Position numbers and translations under genes: made by a program. Below are positions 28,469 to 37,568 of a stretch of 64,000 nt of DNA, in pieces. The stretch is from GCA-2725625 sp964574215. GTDB lineage: Bacteria > Pseudomonadota > Alphaproteobacteria > Rhodospirillales > UBA2165. The stretch is taken from contig CAZNLR010000006.1 of assembly GCA_964574215.1 (NCBI GenBank), forward strand, positions 1-64,000, given 5' to 3'. Under the pieces are notes generated by a model. It was given only the letters and a program-made list of their open reading frames with translations, was not told the origin of the DNA and searched no databases. Position 1 is the stretch's first letter, and every line of letters starts with the position of its first letter.

Positions 28469-29242
28469 ATGGCTAATGGGGATACGGTTCAGAGTGCGAG
28501 CCGGGCGATCCGGATTTTAAAGGCGGTGGTCAACGCCGAACAGTCCGACCGCTGGGCCAGACTGGCCGATGTGGCGGCGGCGACCGATCTCAACAAAGGC
28601 ACCGTCCACCGTTTCCTCAAATCCCTGGAGGGCGAGGGTTGGATCGATCGGGACCCCGATAAACGCCGCTACCGCATCGGGCCCGAACTGATCGCCCTGG
28701 CGTCCCTGGCCGCCAGTCACGACCGCTTCCTCGATCAGGGACGCCCCGTCGCCGAAGTTCTGGCCGAGCGCATCGGTGATACGGTCTATCTGGTGCAACG
28801 GTCGGGCGCCGAATTGGTATGCGTTTTTCGCCAAGTGGGCGCCTACCCCATTCAGACCCTGATTCTCAAACCGGGCGACCGGCGGCCGTTGGGCCTGGGC
28901 GCTTCGGGTCTAGCGGTTCTGTCCGCCCTGCCCGACGATCATCTGCAACAGATTGTCGATCAGAACATCGCTAATGACAGCGAATGCCGGGCTTTGGGTA
29001 AGGATAAACTCTTGGAACAAGTGGCCAGCACCCGGAAGCAGGGATACGCCCTGGTCAAAGGACGGGCGCCGGCGTCGGTCGGCGTCGGTGTTGCCGTCAT
29101 CGGCCCGGGCGGCGACCCGGTGGGCGGGCTCAGCATCGCCGCCATCCAGGATCGAATGAAAGGCGTCCACCATCAGATCGTCGTTGAGCAGTTGGCCAAG
29201 GAAGCGGCTCGGCTCAGCCAAAGCCTGGAAATTCAACAGTAA
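28469..29242 (+). CDS. IclR-family transcriptional regulator
   Basis: A 257-residue regulator. The N-terminal winged helix (about 8-70) reads VQSASRAIRILKAV and KGTVHRFLKSLEGEGWI. The effector domain (about 85-250) contains SGAELVCVFRQVG and GASGLAVLSALPDD. IclR proteins typically control catabolic operons in response to aromatic acids or other organic acids. ATG 28469, with CAGGAG upstream, is preferred to ATG 28433. The flavoprotein-ferredoxin genes begin 30 nt downstream, so it probably regulates and is cotranscribed with them. Confidence 0.92.
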   Translation: MANGDTVQSASRAIRILKAVVNAEQSDRWARLADVAAATDLNKGTVHRFLKSLEGEGWIDRDPDKRRYRIGPELIALASLAASHDRFLDQGRPVAEVLAERIGDTVYLVQRSGAELVCVFRQVGAYPIQTLILKPGDRRPLGLGASGLAVLSALPDDHLQQIVDQNIANDSECRALGKDKLLEQVASTRKQGYALVKGRAPASVGVGVAVIGPGGDPVGGLSIAAIQDRMKGVHHQIVVEQLAKEAARLSQSLEIQQ

Positions 29243-29272
29243 TCACTGCGATTAATTGGGAGGGGTAATATT

Positions 29273-30943
29273 ATGAAAATCAGAGAATTTTCCACCGATG
29301 TTTTGGTATTGGGCGGCGGTCTTGCCGGCACCAACGCCGCCATGGGCGCCGCCGATCTGGGCGCCGACGTCATCGTCGTCGAAAAGGGCAGCAACATCGA
29401 CCGGTCCGGCGATATCGGCGGCGGGGTCGACCATTTCCTGGCCTACCTCAACACCGATCCCGAATGGGATACGGCGGACGCCTTCCTGGAGTATGTTGAA
29501 AAGATCGGCAAGGGCACCAATCATTTGTCCCATTTGGAATCCCTTTATTGCGCCGAATTGCAGCCGGCCATCGAACGCATGGCCAAGATCGGCAACCCTT
29601 TGACCCAGCCCGACGGTTCCTTTTATCGGACGGCCTCCATGGGCCAGCCCGGGCCGCTGTGGATCAATTTCAACGGCAAATTATTGAAGCCGAAATTGGG
29701 CGCTGCCGTACGCAAATCCGGCTGTAAAGTTTTCAACCGCATCATGACCGTCGACCTCTTGACCAAGGACGGCCGCGTGGTCGGCGCCATGGGCTTCCAG
29801 AACCGTACCGGCGACGTCTATGTATTCCATGCCAAGGCGACCATCATCGCCACCGGCAATACCAACCGGCTTTATGAAAATCCACGGCTCAATCCCTTCA
29901 ATACCTGGCTCTGCCCCTACAACACAGGCGATGGCCAGATGATGGCCCTCAATGCCGGGGCGGCGCTCACCAACATGGAATATATGCGCATGACCGTGCT
30001 GCCCAAGGGCTTCTCGGCGCCGGGTTTCAACGCCCTGGTTGGCATGGGTGGGCGCTTTATGAACAGCCTCGGCGACTATTACATGGAGGAGAACCATCCT
30101 TCGGGTAACAAGGCGCCCCGCTACGATGTGGTGTTCAACACGCTGCATGAGGTCCGTAACGGCCGTGGCCCCGTCTATATCGATTGCCGCGAGCTTACTG
30201 AAGAGGATATGGCGCACCTGAAAACCACGCTCGGCTATGACAAGGATACGCTGCCGGAATATTTCGAACAACGGGGCGAAGATCTGGCCAAAGAGCCGGT
30301 CGAGGTCATGGTATCGGAAGGCATGCAGGCGGGTCCGACCGAAGTGACCGGCTCCGGCGTTAAGATTGACGGTGACGGGGCGGCCACGGTCGACGGACTT
30401 TTCGCCTGCGGCGATTCCGCCGACCATAACCGTTGCGTCCACGGCGCTATTACGGGCGGCTATAAATCCGGTAAATCGGCCGCCATATCGGCACTCAATG
30501 AGAGATTCGCAGACACGCCCAGCAAAGCGACGCTGGGGGAAATGGCTGACAAATTCCTGGCGCCCCTGCACCGGGAGACCGGATATCCCTACGAGCAGAT
30601 CGAAGGCACCATCCGTAAGATCATGGCCGAACATGTGGGACCCATGCGGACCGAACTGGGACTGAAAACCGGCCTTCGGAAATTGAATAAGCTGGAAGCC
30701 AGCCTCGATGAAATCAAGGTCGAGGACAAGCATGATCTGATGCGGGCCAACGAAACCCGCAATCTGCATTCAGTAGGCAAGATTATGATCAATGCCGCGC
30801 TCTACCGGACGGAAAGCCGCAACAAACCGTATCACTACCGGCTCGACTATCCGGAAANNNNNNNNNNCGGCCTGGTAGTGGTGCGGAAAAACGGCTCCAA
30901 CATCGACTGCGGTTTCGAGCCCGTTGTCTATAAATCGAATTAA
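29273..30943 (+). CDS. AprA-like FAD-dependent oxidoreductase (contains assembly gap)
   Basis: About 556 residues, of the fumarate reductase/succinate dehydrogenase flavoprotein superfamily and similar in layout to the alpha subunit of APS reductase. The FAD site is VLVLGGGLAGTNAAMGA near residue 11, with a second flavin strand TIIATGNTNRLYENP and a C-terminal FACGDSADHNRCVHGA. A helical domain follows (about 420-530). Ten undetermined bases at 30858-30867 interrupt the C-terminal region, so its true length there is unknown. The AprB-like ferredoxin follows by 13 nt. No sulfate-activation genes are near, so the substrate may be something other than adenylylsulfate. Confidence 0.85.
   Translation: MKIREFSTDVLVLGGGLAGTNAAMGAADLGADVIVVEKGSNIDRSGDIGGGVDHFLAYLNTDPEWDTADAFLEYVEKIGKGTNHLSHLESLYCAELQPAIERMAKIGNPLTQPDGSFYRTASMGQPGPLWINFNGKLLKPKLGAAVRKSGCKVFNRIMTVDLLTKDGRVVGAMGFQNRTGDVYVFHAKATIIATGNTNRLYENPRLNPFNTWLCPYNTGDGQMMALNAGAALTNMEYMRMTVLPKGFSAPGFNALVGMGGRFMNSLGDYYMEENHPSGNKAPRYDVVFNTLHEVRNGRGPVYIDCRELTEEDMAHLKTTLGYDKDTLPEYFEQRGEDLAKEPVEVMVSEGMQAGPTEVTGSGVKIDGDGAATVDGLFACGDSADHNRCVHGAITGGYKSGKSAAISALNERFADTPSKATLGEMADKFLAPLHRETGYPYEQIEGTIRKIMAEHVGPMRTELGLKTGLRKLNKLEASLDEIKVEDKHDLMRANETRNLHSVGKIMINAALYRTESRNKPYHYRLDYPEXXXXGLVVVRKNGSNIDCGFEPVVYKSN
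30858..30867. other. assembly gap (10 N)
   Basis: Ten undetermined bases lie within the C-terminal coding part of the flavoprotein. The reading frame is kept only if ten is close to the real length modulo three; fixed-size N runs are often placeholders. Confidence 0.98.
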
Positions 30944-30956
30944 AGGAGAACAGATT

Positions 30957-31244
30957 ATGCCGGTTATATTCGATCTGGATAAATGCGACGGCTGCGGCAC
31001 CTGCGACAATATCTGCCCGGGCGACGTGATCTACATGCATCGGCCCAAACTGATGCCCGTCGCAGAAGGCTCCAACGAGATGCACAAGATCAATCCCTAC
31101 CGTCTCGGCACAGAAAGCAATCCGCAAAAAAAATCGCCCTATCTACCGCGGCCTCAGGAGTGCTGGCATTGCGGTTCCTGCCGCCAGGATTGTCCCCAGG
31201 AAGCCATCGCCGTGGTCTTCCCGCCCGATATGTTGAGTATGTAG
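30957..31244 (+). CDS. AprB-like two-cluster ferredoxin
   Basis: A 95-residue ferredoxin with two [4Fe-4S] motifs of type C-x2-C-x2-C-x3-C: CDGCGTCDNICP near residue 10 and CWHCGSCRQDCP near residue 66. The longer spacer between them resembles the beta subunit of APS reductase. ATG 30957 is chosen because AAGGAG lies just upstream and the protein then begins at the cluster domain. It follows the AprA-like flavoprotein by 13 nt; the pair should form one electron-transfer complex. Confidence 0.88.
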   Translation: MPVIFDLDKCDGCGTCDNICPGDVIYMHRPKLMPVAEGSNEMHKINPYRLGTESNPQKKSPYLPRPQECWHCGSCRQDCPQEAIAVVFPPDMLSM

Positions 31245-31267
31245 AATTTTCCCCGTATAGAGGGCGA

Positions 31268-32203
31268 ATGAATCAGTATTTCAATCGTCTGTCGGGTTCC
31301 GTGGCTGATCGGGTCGGCAGGCAATCAGGGAATTTTCTAGGGATTTGTCTGGCGGTGGTATCCACTGTTCTTCTGATGACCAACGGGGTGATCGGCAAAA
31401 AACTGGGCGCCAGCATGCACCCGTTCGAGACCACCTTCCTCCGGGCCGTTATTATGGCCATCATTCTGTTTCCCATCTTGGCCAAGCTGAAGGGCCTATC
31501 CAACATCAAACCGTCCCGTCACATCGTGCAGATGGCAAATGGATTTCTGTTTACCCTGGCATTGCTGGGATGGTTCTGGGCCCTGCCCCGGGTGCCCCTT
31601 GATCTGGTGGCCTCGGTCGGTTTCACCAGCCAGCTTTACGCCGTCTTAGGCGCCATTCTGTTATTCGGTGAAAAGGCGCATGCCAGGCGCTGGATCGCCC
31701 TTGGGGTTGGTTTTATCGGCGCCATGATCATCATCCGGCCCGGCTACGCGCCCATCACCCCCGGCGTCATCGCCTTGATTTTCGTCGCCATGTGCTTTGC
31801 GTCGACCCGGTTGATCGGCAAAACCATTGCAACACGGGACAATCCGGAAACCCTGGTGATCTGGCAGGCCGTCTGGGTCTCGATCTTTTCCTGCCCCCTG
31901 GCGCTCTATTATTGGGAATGGCCCAACGGGGAACAGCTTTTGTGGCTGGTGCTCATCTCGATTACGACAATACTCAACCACTATTCCTCGGCCTGGGCCT
32001 TACGTATTGCCGATATCGGCGCGATCGAGCCGGTGGCTTTCCTGCGCCTCTTGTGGGCGGCCCTGTTTGGCTTTGTCTTTTTTGGCGATATTCCCAACGA
32101 GTTCGTCATTATCGGTGGCCTCGTTGTGGCCTCGTCCGTCATTTACATCGCGCGGCGCGAGCGCAAAGCCGGTAAGGTACTCACCGTGCCGACAGAAGAA
32201 TAG
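31268..32203 (+). CDS. EamA-family DMT transporter
   Basis: A 311-residue membrane protein with about ten transmembrane segments in two EamA repeats. Repeat landmarks are LRAVIMAIILFPIL and SVGFTSQLYAVLGAILLFGE in the first half, and IADIGAIEPVAFLRLLWAALFG in the second. Members export amino acids or metabolites. The longer open frame from 30983 overlaps the ferredoxin gene and has no protein character there, so ATG 31268 is used. It is 23 nt downstream of the ferredoxin, probably in the same operon. Confidence 0.87.
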   Translation: MNQYFNRLSGSVADRVGRQSGNFLGICLAVVSTVLLMTNGVIGKKLGASMHPFETTFLRAVIMAIILFPILAKLKGLSNIKPSRHIVQMANGFLFTLALLGWFWALPRVPLDLVASVGFTSQLYAVLGAILLFGEKAHARRWIALGVGFIGAMIIIRPGYAPITPGVIALIFVAMCFASTRLIGKTIATRDNPETLVIWQAVWVSIFSCPLALYYWEWPNGEQLLWLVLISITTILNHYSSAWALRIADIGAIEPVAFLRLLWAALFGFVFFGDIPNEFVIIGGLVVASSVIYIARRERKAGKVLTVPTEE

Positions 32204-32213
32204 TCAGAATTTT

Positions 32214-34580
32214 TTAAGACGATGGCGCCGGCCGCTCAAACCGAGAGCCCCCCAAATGGTGGAACGCCAGATACAGGCCGGAAGCAATAAGCGCCGACGT
32301 GGCAATCACGGGAATCTTAAGCAGTATCAACACGGCTAAAACCAATCTCAGCCCGATACTGAAAACCGACAGGCCGGATTTGTCATAACGGCTGAGGGCG
32401 CTGGCAACGAGATAAAGTACAACGATCAGTTTGAACAGCAGCCAACTTAGAGCTGCCAAGTCCACGGTACCGTCGTAGCCCGGTAAATAAGATTTTTCGG
32501 CGCTGACCCCGCCTTCCAACGATTGGGCTACTTGCGCCTGCTCGATCAGGAGAATTTCCGGATAAAAGGAAAAGACGAACGGAATAGTAAACATGACAAT
32601 GCCGGCGCGAACTGCTGAAAATCCCGTTGCCAAGGGTTCTGCTTTGGAAATGGTTGACGCCGCAAAAGCGGCGATTGCAACGGGTGGTGTAATGGCCGAG
32701 GCGACAGCGAAGTAAAATACAAACATATGCGCCGTAAAGAGCGACGTACCCAACGCCGCCAACAAAGGACCGATGATCAAAATGACGTTTACGTAGGCCG
32801 GTAACGTCGGCATGCCCATGCCGAGTAGAATTGTCGCCACCATGGCCATGAAAAGCGCCAGCATCAAATATAAAGACCCGCCAAGGGTAAATTCGTATCC
32901 GAACATGGAAAATGTGGAAATCGATTTGAGCCAATTCAAAATATCAATGGTCAGGATGCCAGTAAAATTGGTGAAACTTATGCAGACGTCGATGACCGCC
33001 ACGGCGACCAATAGTAGGAATAATTCGGCAATCGTTATACCGGCATCCGACAGGGCGGCGATTACTTTTCGCGGCTGCCGCCGAATTTCAGGATCGAGAA
33101 ACAACAAAATGACGAGGACGAATACCGCCCAGAAACCAGCGGAACCCGGGCTGCCGGCGGCATTTTGATAGACTTTGAGCAACCAAGGCATGGCTTCGCC
33201 GGAAGCTTTATCATAACCAAAAATGAATGCCGAAAAACCGGTTCCCACGCCATCTTTTGTGCTCAGCAATAAAATCAATATAACCAGGATCGGCCCGGCA
33301 ATCATGATCAGGTTTTTATAGTCCTCGCGAACCAGTTTCTGTTCTTCCGAAAGCTCCCGGACCGCTTCGATCTTCATGCGCCGGGATTCAAAAATAACCA
33401 TCAAAAACAGACTGAAGAAATAGGCGACAGCCGGAATGAAGGCGGCGACGATAACATCCGAGTAAGGCACGGTCGACAGAGCCGCTAAAACGAACGCAGC
33501 GATGCCCATGACAGGCGGCATAATTTGTCCGCCACTTGATGCGGCAGCCTCGACCCCGCCGGCGAAGGTGGGCTTGAAACCGGTTTTTATCATCATTGGA
33601 ATGGTCAGGGTGCCGGTGCCTAATACATTGACCACCGGACCGCCTGAGATTGTCCCAAATGTTGCCGACCCGACAATGGCGGCATGGGCGGGACCACCGC
33701 GCAGCTTCCGCGTAATCACCACGGCCATCTTGATGAGCGAGCGCCCGCCGGCCGACGCACCGAATAGAGACCCCAGCACGACATACGGAAACACGACGTT
33801 GACGGTAATATTCAGAAACTGTCCTAGAATGCCGTTGGATTCCAAGATGATTGCATTGCGGGCGCCGACGACGCCCGTCGTATAACTGCGCACCCCGTCA
33901 GTCAGTGTGCCAATTGAAGTCGTTAAATATTTGTTGTCCGTCCAATCAAAATACCATGCAGCGGCGGACACGACGGTATAAACGGCGATAACGATGGCAA
34001 CGGCAACGATGGGAAAACCCCAGACTTTAATGATGTAAACAAAAAACACACTGACCGCCATTAAAAGGAACGGCAATATCCAGGGGCCCAGATTGGTCTG
34101 ACAGTCTGGAAAATCTTCATCGGGTGGGGTTCCGAAAATTTCCATATATTCTTTGGCACGGGCGGCATTCTCCGCCATCATACGGGCCCGGTCGCCGTTA
34201 ATAGTGTCAATCAAACACACTTGCTCGTTTTCAATCAGATAAACAACGGCCATTGAAAGGACCATTACAAGCAACAAAACATCAAGCAAAATTCCGAGTG
34301 CGAATTTTGCCCGTGATTCATTTTGCCAGTCTTTCGCAAATGACGACGTCATCAAAGCGATCACCATCATCAACGCAAATGTCAGCGGGAAAAAAAATTC
34401 GGAGTTGTATTTGCTGATGCGCGGCAATTCGGCTAGGCCGGGAATCGATCGTATGGCGTCCAACAAGCCAGGAATATTTGGCAAATTATTCGCCATACCC
34501 ATCAGGACAAGGACAAAAGCCAGCGCAAAAGCGGCGGGCTGCATCCATCCAAAATTTTCATGTGTTTGCGATTGTGACAT
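32214..34580 (-). CDS. fused TRAP transporter permease (TAXI type, small and large membrane subunits joined)
   Basis: A 788-residue polytopic permease, in which the 4-TM and 12-TM TRAP subunits are fused. The N-terminal part (about 1-250) holds the small-subunit-like segments. The large domain contains landmarks such as GSATFGTISGGPVVNVLGTG, EAAASSGGQIMPPVMGIAAF and ASAITPPVAIAAFAAS. TRAP systems import organic acids and related compounds using a sodium gradient. Its partner binding protein lies upstream on the same strand, separated by a hairpin terminator. Base composition is more AT-rich by eye than in the flanking genes. Confidence 0.93.
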   Translation of the reverse strand: MSQSQTHENFGWMQPAAFALAFVLVLMGMANNLPNIPGLLDAIRSIPGLAELPRISKYNSEFFFPLTFALMMVIALMTSSFAKDWQNESRAKFALGILLDVLLLVMVLSMAVVYLIENEQVCLIDTINGDRARMMAENAARAKEYMEIFGTPPDEDFPDCQTNLGPWILPFLLMAVSVFFVYIIKVWGFPIVAVAIVIAVYTVVSAAAWYFDWTDNKYLTTSIGTLTDGVRSYTTGVVGARNAIILESNGILGQFLNITVNVVFPYVVLGSLFGASAGGRSLIKMAVVITRKLRGGPAHAAIVGSATFGTISGGPVVNVLGTGTLTIPMMIKTGFKPTFAGGVEAAASSGGQIMPPVMGIAAFVLAALSTVPYSDVIVAAFIPAVAYFFSLFLMVIFESRRMKIEAVRELSEEQKLVREDYKNLIMIAGPILVILILLLSTKDGVGTGFSAFIFGYDKASGEAMPWLLKVYQNAAGSPGSAGFWAVFVLVILLFLDPEIRRQPRKVIAALSDAGITIAELFLLLVAVAVIDVCISFTNFTGILTIDILNWLKSISTFSMFGYEFTLGGSLYLMLALFMAMVATILLGMGMPTLPAYVNVILIIGPLLAALGTSLFTAHMFVFYFAVASAITPPVAIAAFAASTISKAEPLATGFSAVRAGIVMFTIPFVFSFYPEILLIEQAQVAQSLEGGVSAEKSYLPGYDGTVDLAALSWLLFKLIVVLYLVASALSRYDKSGLSVFSIGLRLVLAVLILLKIPVIATSALIASGLYLAFHHLGGSRFERPAPSS

Positions 34581-34673
34581 TGCTTATGCGAGACCTAGTA
34601 ATTTTCCAAAGGCATGTTAAGTCTAAGTAAATTCTGACTAATCGATACCGTATTGAAAGTGTCGTGATAGTCA

Positions 34674-34708
34674 AAAGAGCCGGAGAGGATTTGTCTCTCC
34701 AGCTCTTT
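34674..34708 (-). terminator. hairpin between the TAXI binding protein and permease genes
   Basis: Fourteen-base arms with a single C-A mismatch enclose a 7-nt loop; read on the minus strand it is followed by TTTT. It lies just after the binding-protein stop and before the permease, so partial read-through would give more binding protein than permease. Confidence 0.75.
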
Positions 34709-34734
34709 AAACGATCTTTTAGCTGATCGAATCG

Positions 34735-35790
34735 CTACGGCTTAGCGCAAGCAATAATTTTGTGCCCGGCTTCTTCCCAGGCTTCGGCAGCGCCAGGATG
34801 GAACTTAATCCCGGCTTTACAGTAGTTAAAATTCTTATCGTCGACATTGCCAAATTGAGAAGTTTTCGCAAATGCTGTTTTTCTGTATAAATCGGGTATT
34901 CCTTTAATAAAGGCGGCCGTTAAGGCTTTAACCAGCTTTTTGTCCATTTTTTTATGGACCATGGCGCCGCCGGCATTCGCCACCGACCGGAACATATTAT
35001 CGTCAGAAATCACGCGGGCGTTTGGGCCGTAGTGGGCGAGATCGCTGACCGGAAATAGAACCGGAACGTTGCCGGGTGCTTTGGAATATTTTGACCACGC
35101 CTTTCCTTCGAATAATTTCTTCGGAACGGAAACGATATTAATTTTACCTGCCGCCAAAAATATCGGAATCCAGGAGGCTGGATTAGTGGCCGGTCGAACG
35201 GTCGCGTCGACAGTCCGGTTTAAGAAAATCGAATTGGCTTGTCCCCAGGCAATCTGCTTTCCAACATAGCCTTTACCTTCGGCCAAACCACCGGAACTCA
35301 AGCGGATAACATTTCGAGCCGTTACCAGAGCGCCACCACGGGGCGGGCCGTTATGCACGGTTTTGCCTTTAAGCTTGGCGTAGCTGTCGATACCCGAGGT
35401 TTGAAAAGAGACCAAAATAAAGTGCGCTAAATGGAAGGGGAAAAGCAGCTGCAAGTTACCAGCCAAAACTTTACCCTTTTCTTTGCCAAGACCTGAATAG
35501 GGACCCAAGCCGCGAGACATCAAGAAATTCAAAATGAATGCAGAAGCCGTGATATCCGTTTTACCCTGAGCAACCTGAACCATGGTTTTGGTCAAAACTT
35601 GGCCAACCTGCACTTGAATGGTCGCAATTTTATTCGCAGCGGCAACTTCGGCCAGAAATTTGGCAGATACGTCGGAGCCACCGCCCGGCTGAGCCGCGGC
35701 GCTGGTCAATGTTATGTTCTGCGCTTTCGCAATATTTGCGGTATTTAACGCAAGTAGTGCAGCGGCGCTTAAGGCTAATACTCGTTTCAT
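34735..35790 (-). CDS. TAXI-family TRAP transporter solute-binding protein
   Basis: A 351-residue periplasmic protein. Residues 1-23 form a signal peptide (MKRVLALSAAALLALNTANI, likely cut after AKAQ). The mature part fits the TAXI (NMT1-like) binding fold, with QPGGGSDVSAKFLAEVA at its start and KTDITASAFILNF later. It captures a substrate, possibly an organic acid, and delivers it to the fused permease encoded next. The substrate is unknown. It is followed by an intrinsic terminator and preceded by its own AT-rich leader with AGGAT near the start. Confidence 0.92.
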   Translation of the reverse strand: MKRVLALSAAALLALNTANIAKAQNITLTSAAAQPGGGSDVSAKFLAEVAAANKIATIQVQVGQVLTKTMVQVAQGKTDITASAFILNFLMSRGLGPYSGLGKEKGKVLAGNLQLLFPFHLAHFILVSFQTSGIDSYAKLKGKTVHNGPPRGGALVTARNVIRLSSGGLAEGKGYVGKQIAWGQANSIFLNRTVDATVRPATNPASWIPIFLAAGKINIVSVPKKLFEGKAWSKYSKAPGNVPVLFPVSDLAHYGPNARVISDDNMFRSVANAGGAMVHKKMDKKLVKALTAAFIKGIPDLYRKTAFAKTSQFGNVDDKNFNYCKAGIKFHPGAAEAWEEAGHKIIACAKP

Positions 35791-35943
35791 TAAACTTATC
35801 CTCCAGGTTGCTAAAATTATTCTTGGTTAACTTCGAGAATAGCCGCAATTACAGTTTGCAGCAAATCCCACATGTAAAGATAAAAAAAATATTTGGCTAA
35901 ATTTGGGCAAACGTTGGTCAAATGACAGATGTTATCGTAATTA

Positions 35944-36837
35944 CTACATATCTATCCTCATCAAATCATGGGCCAAGCGTAACGGTCCTTCATAGTTTTT
36001 ACGTATATCGACCACCACCTCTTCCATCAGATCCGGTCCAATTATGTCTTCGGGCATATGTATTGCCATGAGTTTCTTGGTGACCGGATTGGTCGTATCG
36101 AAGTGGCCGAAATGGGTCGCGACAAGACTTTTTGCATTGGCCCGACTAGCTAACTTGCCAAGTTCAATTGGACTGGTATGCGACCACGTACCAACGCCGG
36201 CCTTACTGCGAAATTCAAGGGCGCTTTCTGGAAAGGTGCATTCATGGATCATCAAATCGACATCTTTTGAAAGCTCTACAAATGCGTCACATGGCGCCGT
36301 GTCTCCACTAAATGAGACTGACTGACCATCAATCGTATCCATCCTGAGGCCAAAACAAGGGGAAATTTCCCGCGGAATGTGTTCCACATAGCAGGCCGTT
36401 ACCTTGACGACGTCGTCCTCGAAAACCAGCCCCGGTTCGCATTCTAGAACCTTCGGTCTGATGGCGTGAATATTCTTAGCGCGATGGGGATATTGGGCCC
36501 GGGCTTCGATATCCTTGGTGTAGGCACCGTCTTCGAGCAAGTGATCGACGAAATGCTTGGTACCTTCCGGACCGACGACAGTCGGCACCGTTTCCCTGTC
36601 GCACATCCAGGTGGCGATCATAAAATAGGGGAAATCGGCAATGTGGTCGTAGTGGAGGTGGGACAGGAACACGACGTCGACGAGAGTCGGATCCATATGA
36701 CCCCGCACCATCTGCTGCGTCGCGCCGGCACCACAATCGAACATGTACCAATTGTCCCGCACATTGATAACGATACCTGAATCATTGCGGTCCGCATCCG
36801 GAATAGCGGCACCGGTGCCAAGCATGACAACTTTCAC
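35944..36837 (-). CDS. metallo-beta-lactamase-fold hydrolase (RNase Z-like subgroup)
   Basis: A 297-residue metal hydrolase. The metal motif HxHxDH is intact as LSHLHYDHIADFP near residue 60. Later ligands appear as FSGDTAPCDAF (Asp), IHECTF (His) and ATHFGHFD (His). The beginning MLGTGAAIPDADRNDSG is shared by RNase Z and arylsulfatase-like members. Because the gene lies next to MarR and P450 genes, a small-molecule ester or lactone substrate is more likely than tRNA, but that is inference. It is divergent from the MarR gene. Confidence 0.88.
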   Translation of the reverse strand: MKVVMLGTGAAIPDADRNDSGIVINVRDNWYMFDCGAGATQQMVRGHMDPTLVDVVFLSHLHYDHIADFPYFMIATWMCDRETVPTVVGPEGTKHFVDHLLEDGAYTKDIEARAQYPHRAKNIHAIRPKVLECEPGLVFEDDVVKVTACYVEHIPREISPCFGLRMDTIDGQSVSFSGDTAPCDAFVELSKDVDLMIHECTFPESALEFRSKAGVGTWSHTSPIELGKLASRANAKSLVATHFGHFDTTNPVTKKLMAIHMPEDIIGPDLMEEVVVDIRKNYEGPLRLAHDLMRIDM

Positions 36838-36870
36838 AATTTTCCCTCGCTATATTATTTTTATTTGATT

Positions 36871-36880
36871 TACACGTGTA
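36871..36880. promoter_or_regulatory. candidate MarR operator
   Basis: The perfect palindrome TACACGTGTA, followed by a related TTTTCACGTA, lies in the 110-nt divergent region between the hydrolase and MarR genes. MarR proteins commonly bind such palindromes between divergent genes. This is a positional inference. Confidence 0.4.
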
Positions 36881-36947
36881 TTTTCACGTATTATTGAGAA
36901 TATGGCACGATTGTGGTTAAGAGTTCAATAGATAAATTGGTGGTCTC

Positions 36948-37445
36948 ATGAAAATAGAAAAAAAAGCGAAACCCAAACTCACCAGCCTCGATCCCGAGTC
37001 CAAGGAAGAATTCCGCTTTGCCGAGTATCCGCTGTATTACATTGGACAAATTCAACGGCAAAATTTCGCCAATCTTTCCGCAGCCCTCAAACCGTATAAT
37101 CTAATTCCTCTAGAATGGAGAGCCCTGGCGCAGCTTCAGGAACTTGATGGGTTAAGTGTGAGCGAACTTGCCAAAATAGTCATTTCTGAGCGCTCTGCTT
37201 TAAGCAGAGTCATAGGTTCAATGGAAGAGAAGGGACTGGTTCGGCGCTCGCAAGCAAAAGAAGACCAACGGGCAACTCTGGTTTTTCTCACCAAACAGGG
37301 ATTGCAGGTATTCAACCAAATTTTGCCCATTGTTCGAAAACATCTGGCTTGGACATTGGCGGGTTTCTCGGACCAGGAAAAAGACAATTTGATGCTGCTG
37401 CTCGACAAACTCAGCGTTAACGCACATCGGTCTCCGTTCGCATGA
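36948..37445 (+). CDS. MarR-family transcriptional regulator
   Basis: A 165-residue winged-helix regulator. The DNA-binding core reads LDGLSVSELAKIVISERSA followed by LSRVIGSMEEKGLVRRSQ and the wing KEDQRATLVFLTKQG. N-terminal and C-terminal helices for dimerisation are present. MarR regulators usually respond to phenolic or other aromatic ligands. It is divergent from the MBL hydrolase and about 120 nt upstream of the P450 gene, both plausible targets. Confidence 0.92.
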   Translation: MKIEKKAKPKLTSLDPESKEEFRFAEYPLYYIGQIQRQNFANLSAALKPYNLIPLEWRALAQLQELDGLSVSELAKIVISERSALSRVIGSMEEKGLVRRSQAKEDQRATLVFLTKQGLQVFNQILPIVRKHLAWTLAGFSDQEKDNLMLLLDKLSVNAHRSPFA

Positions 37446-37568
37446 ATTTATTGAGAGGCACGGCTCTTGAAACAAATATTGAATTGCAAATAAAATTTGA
37501 AATCACTTGCTCTGCGAAATTCCGGTAATTACAATTTTTAAACCCGCCTGTTTGAAGGAGTGACGCCA

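Noticed and set aside
30983..31267. Long N-terminal extension of the EamA transporter
   Set aside because: It overlaps the ferredoxin gene in another frame and reads as arginine- and glutamine-rich shadow sequence.
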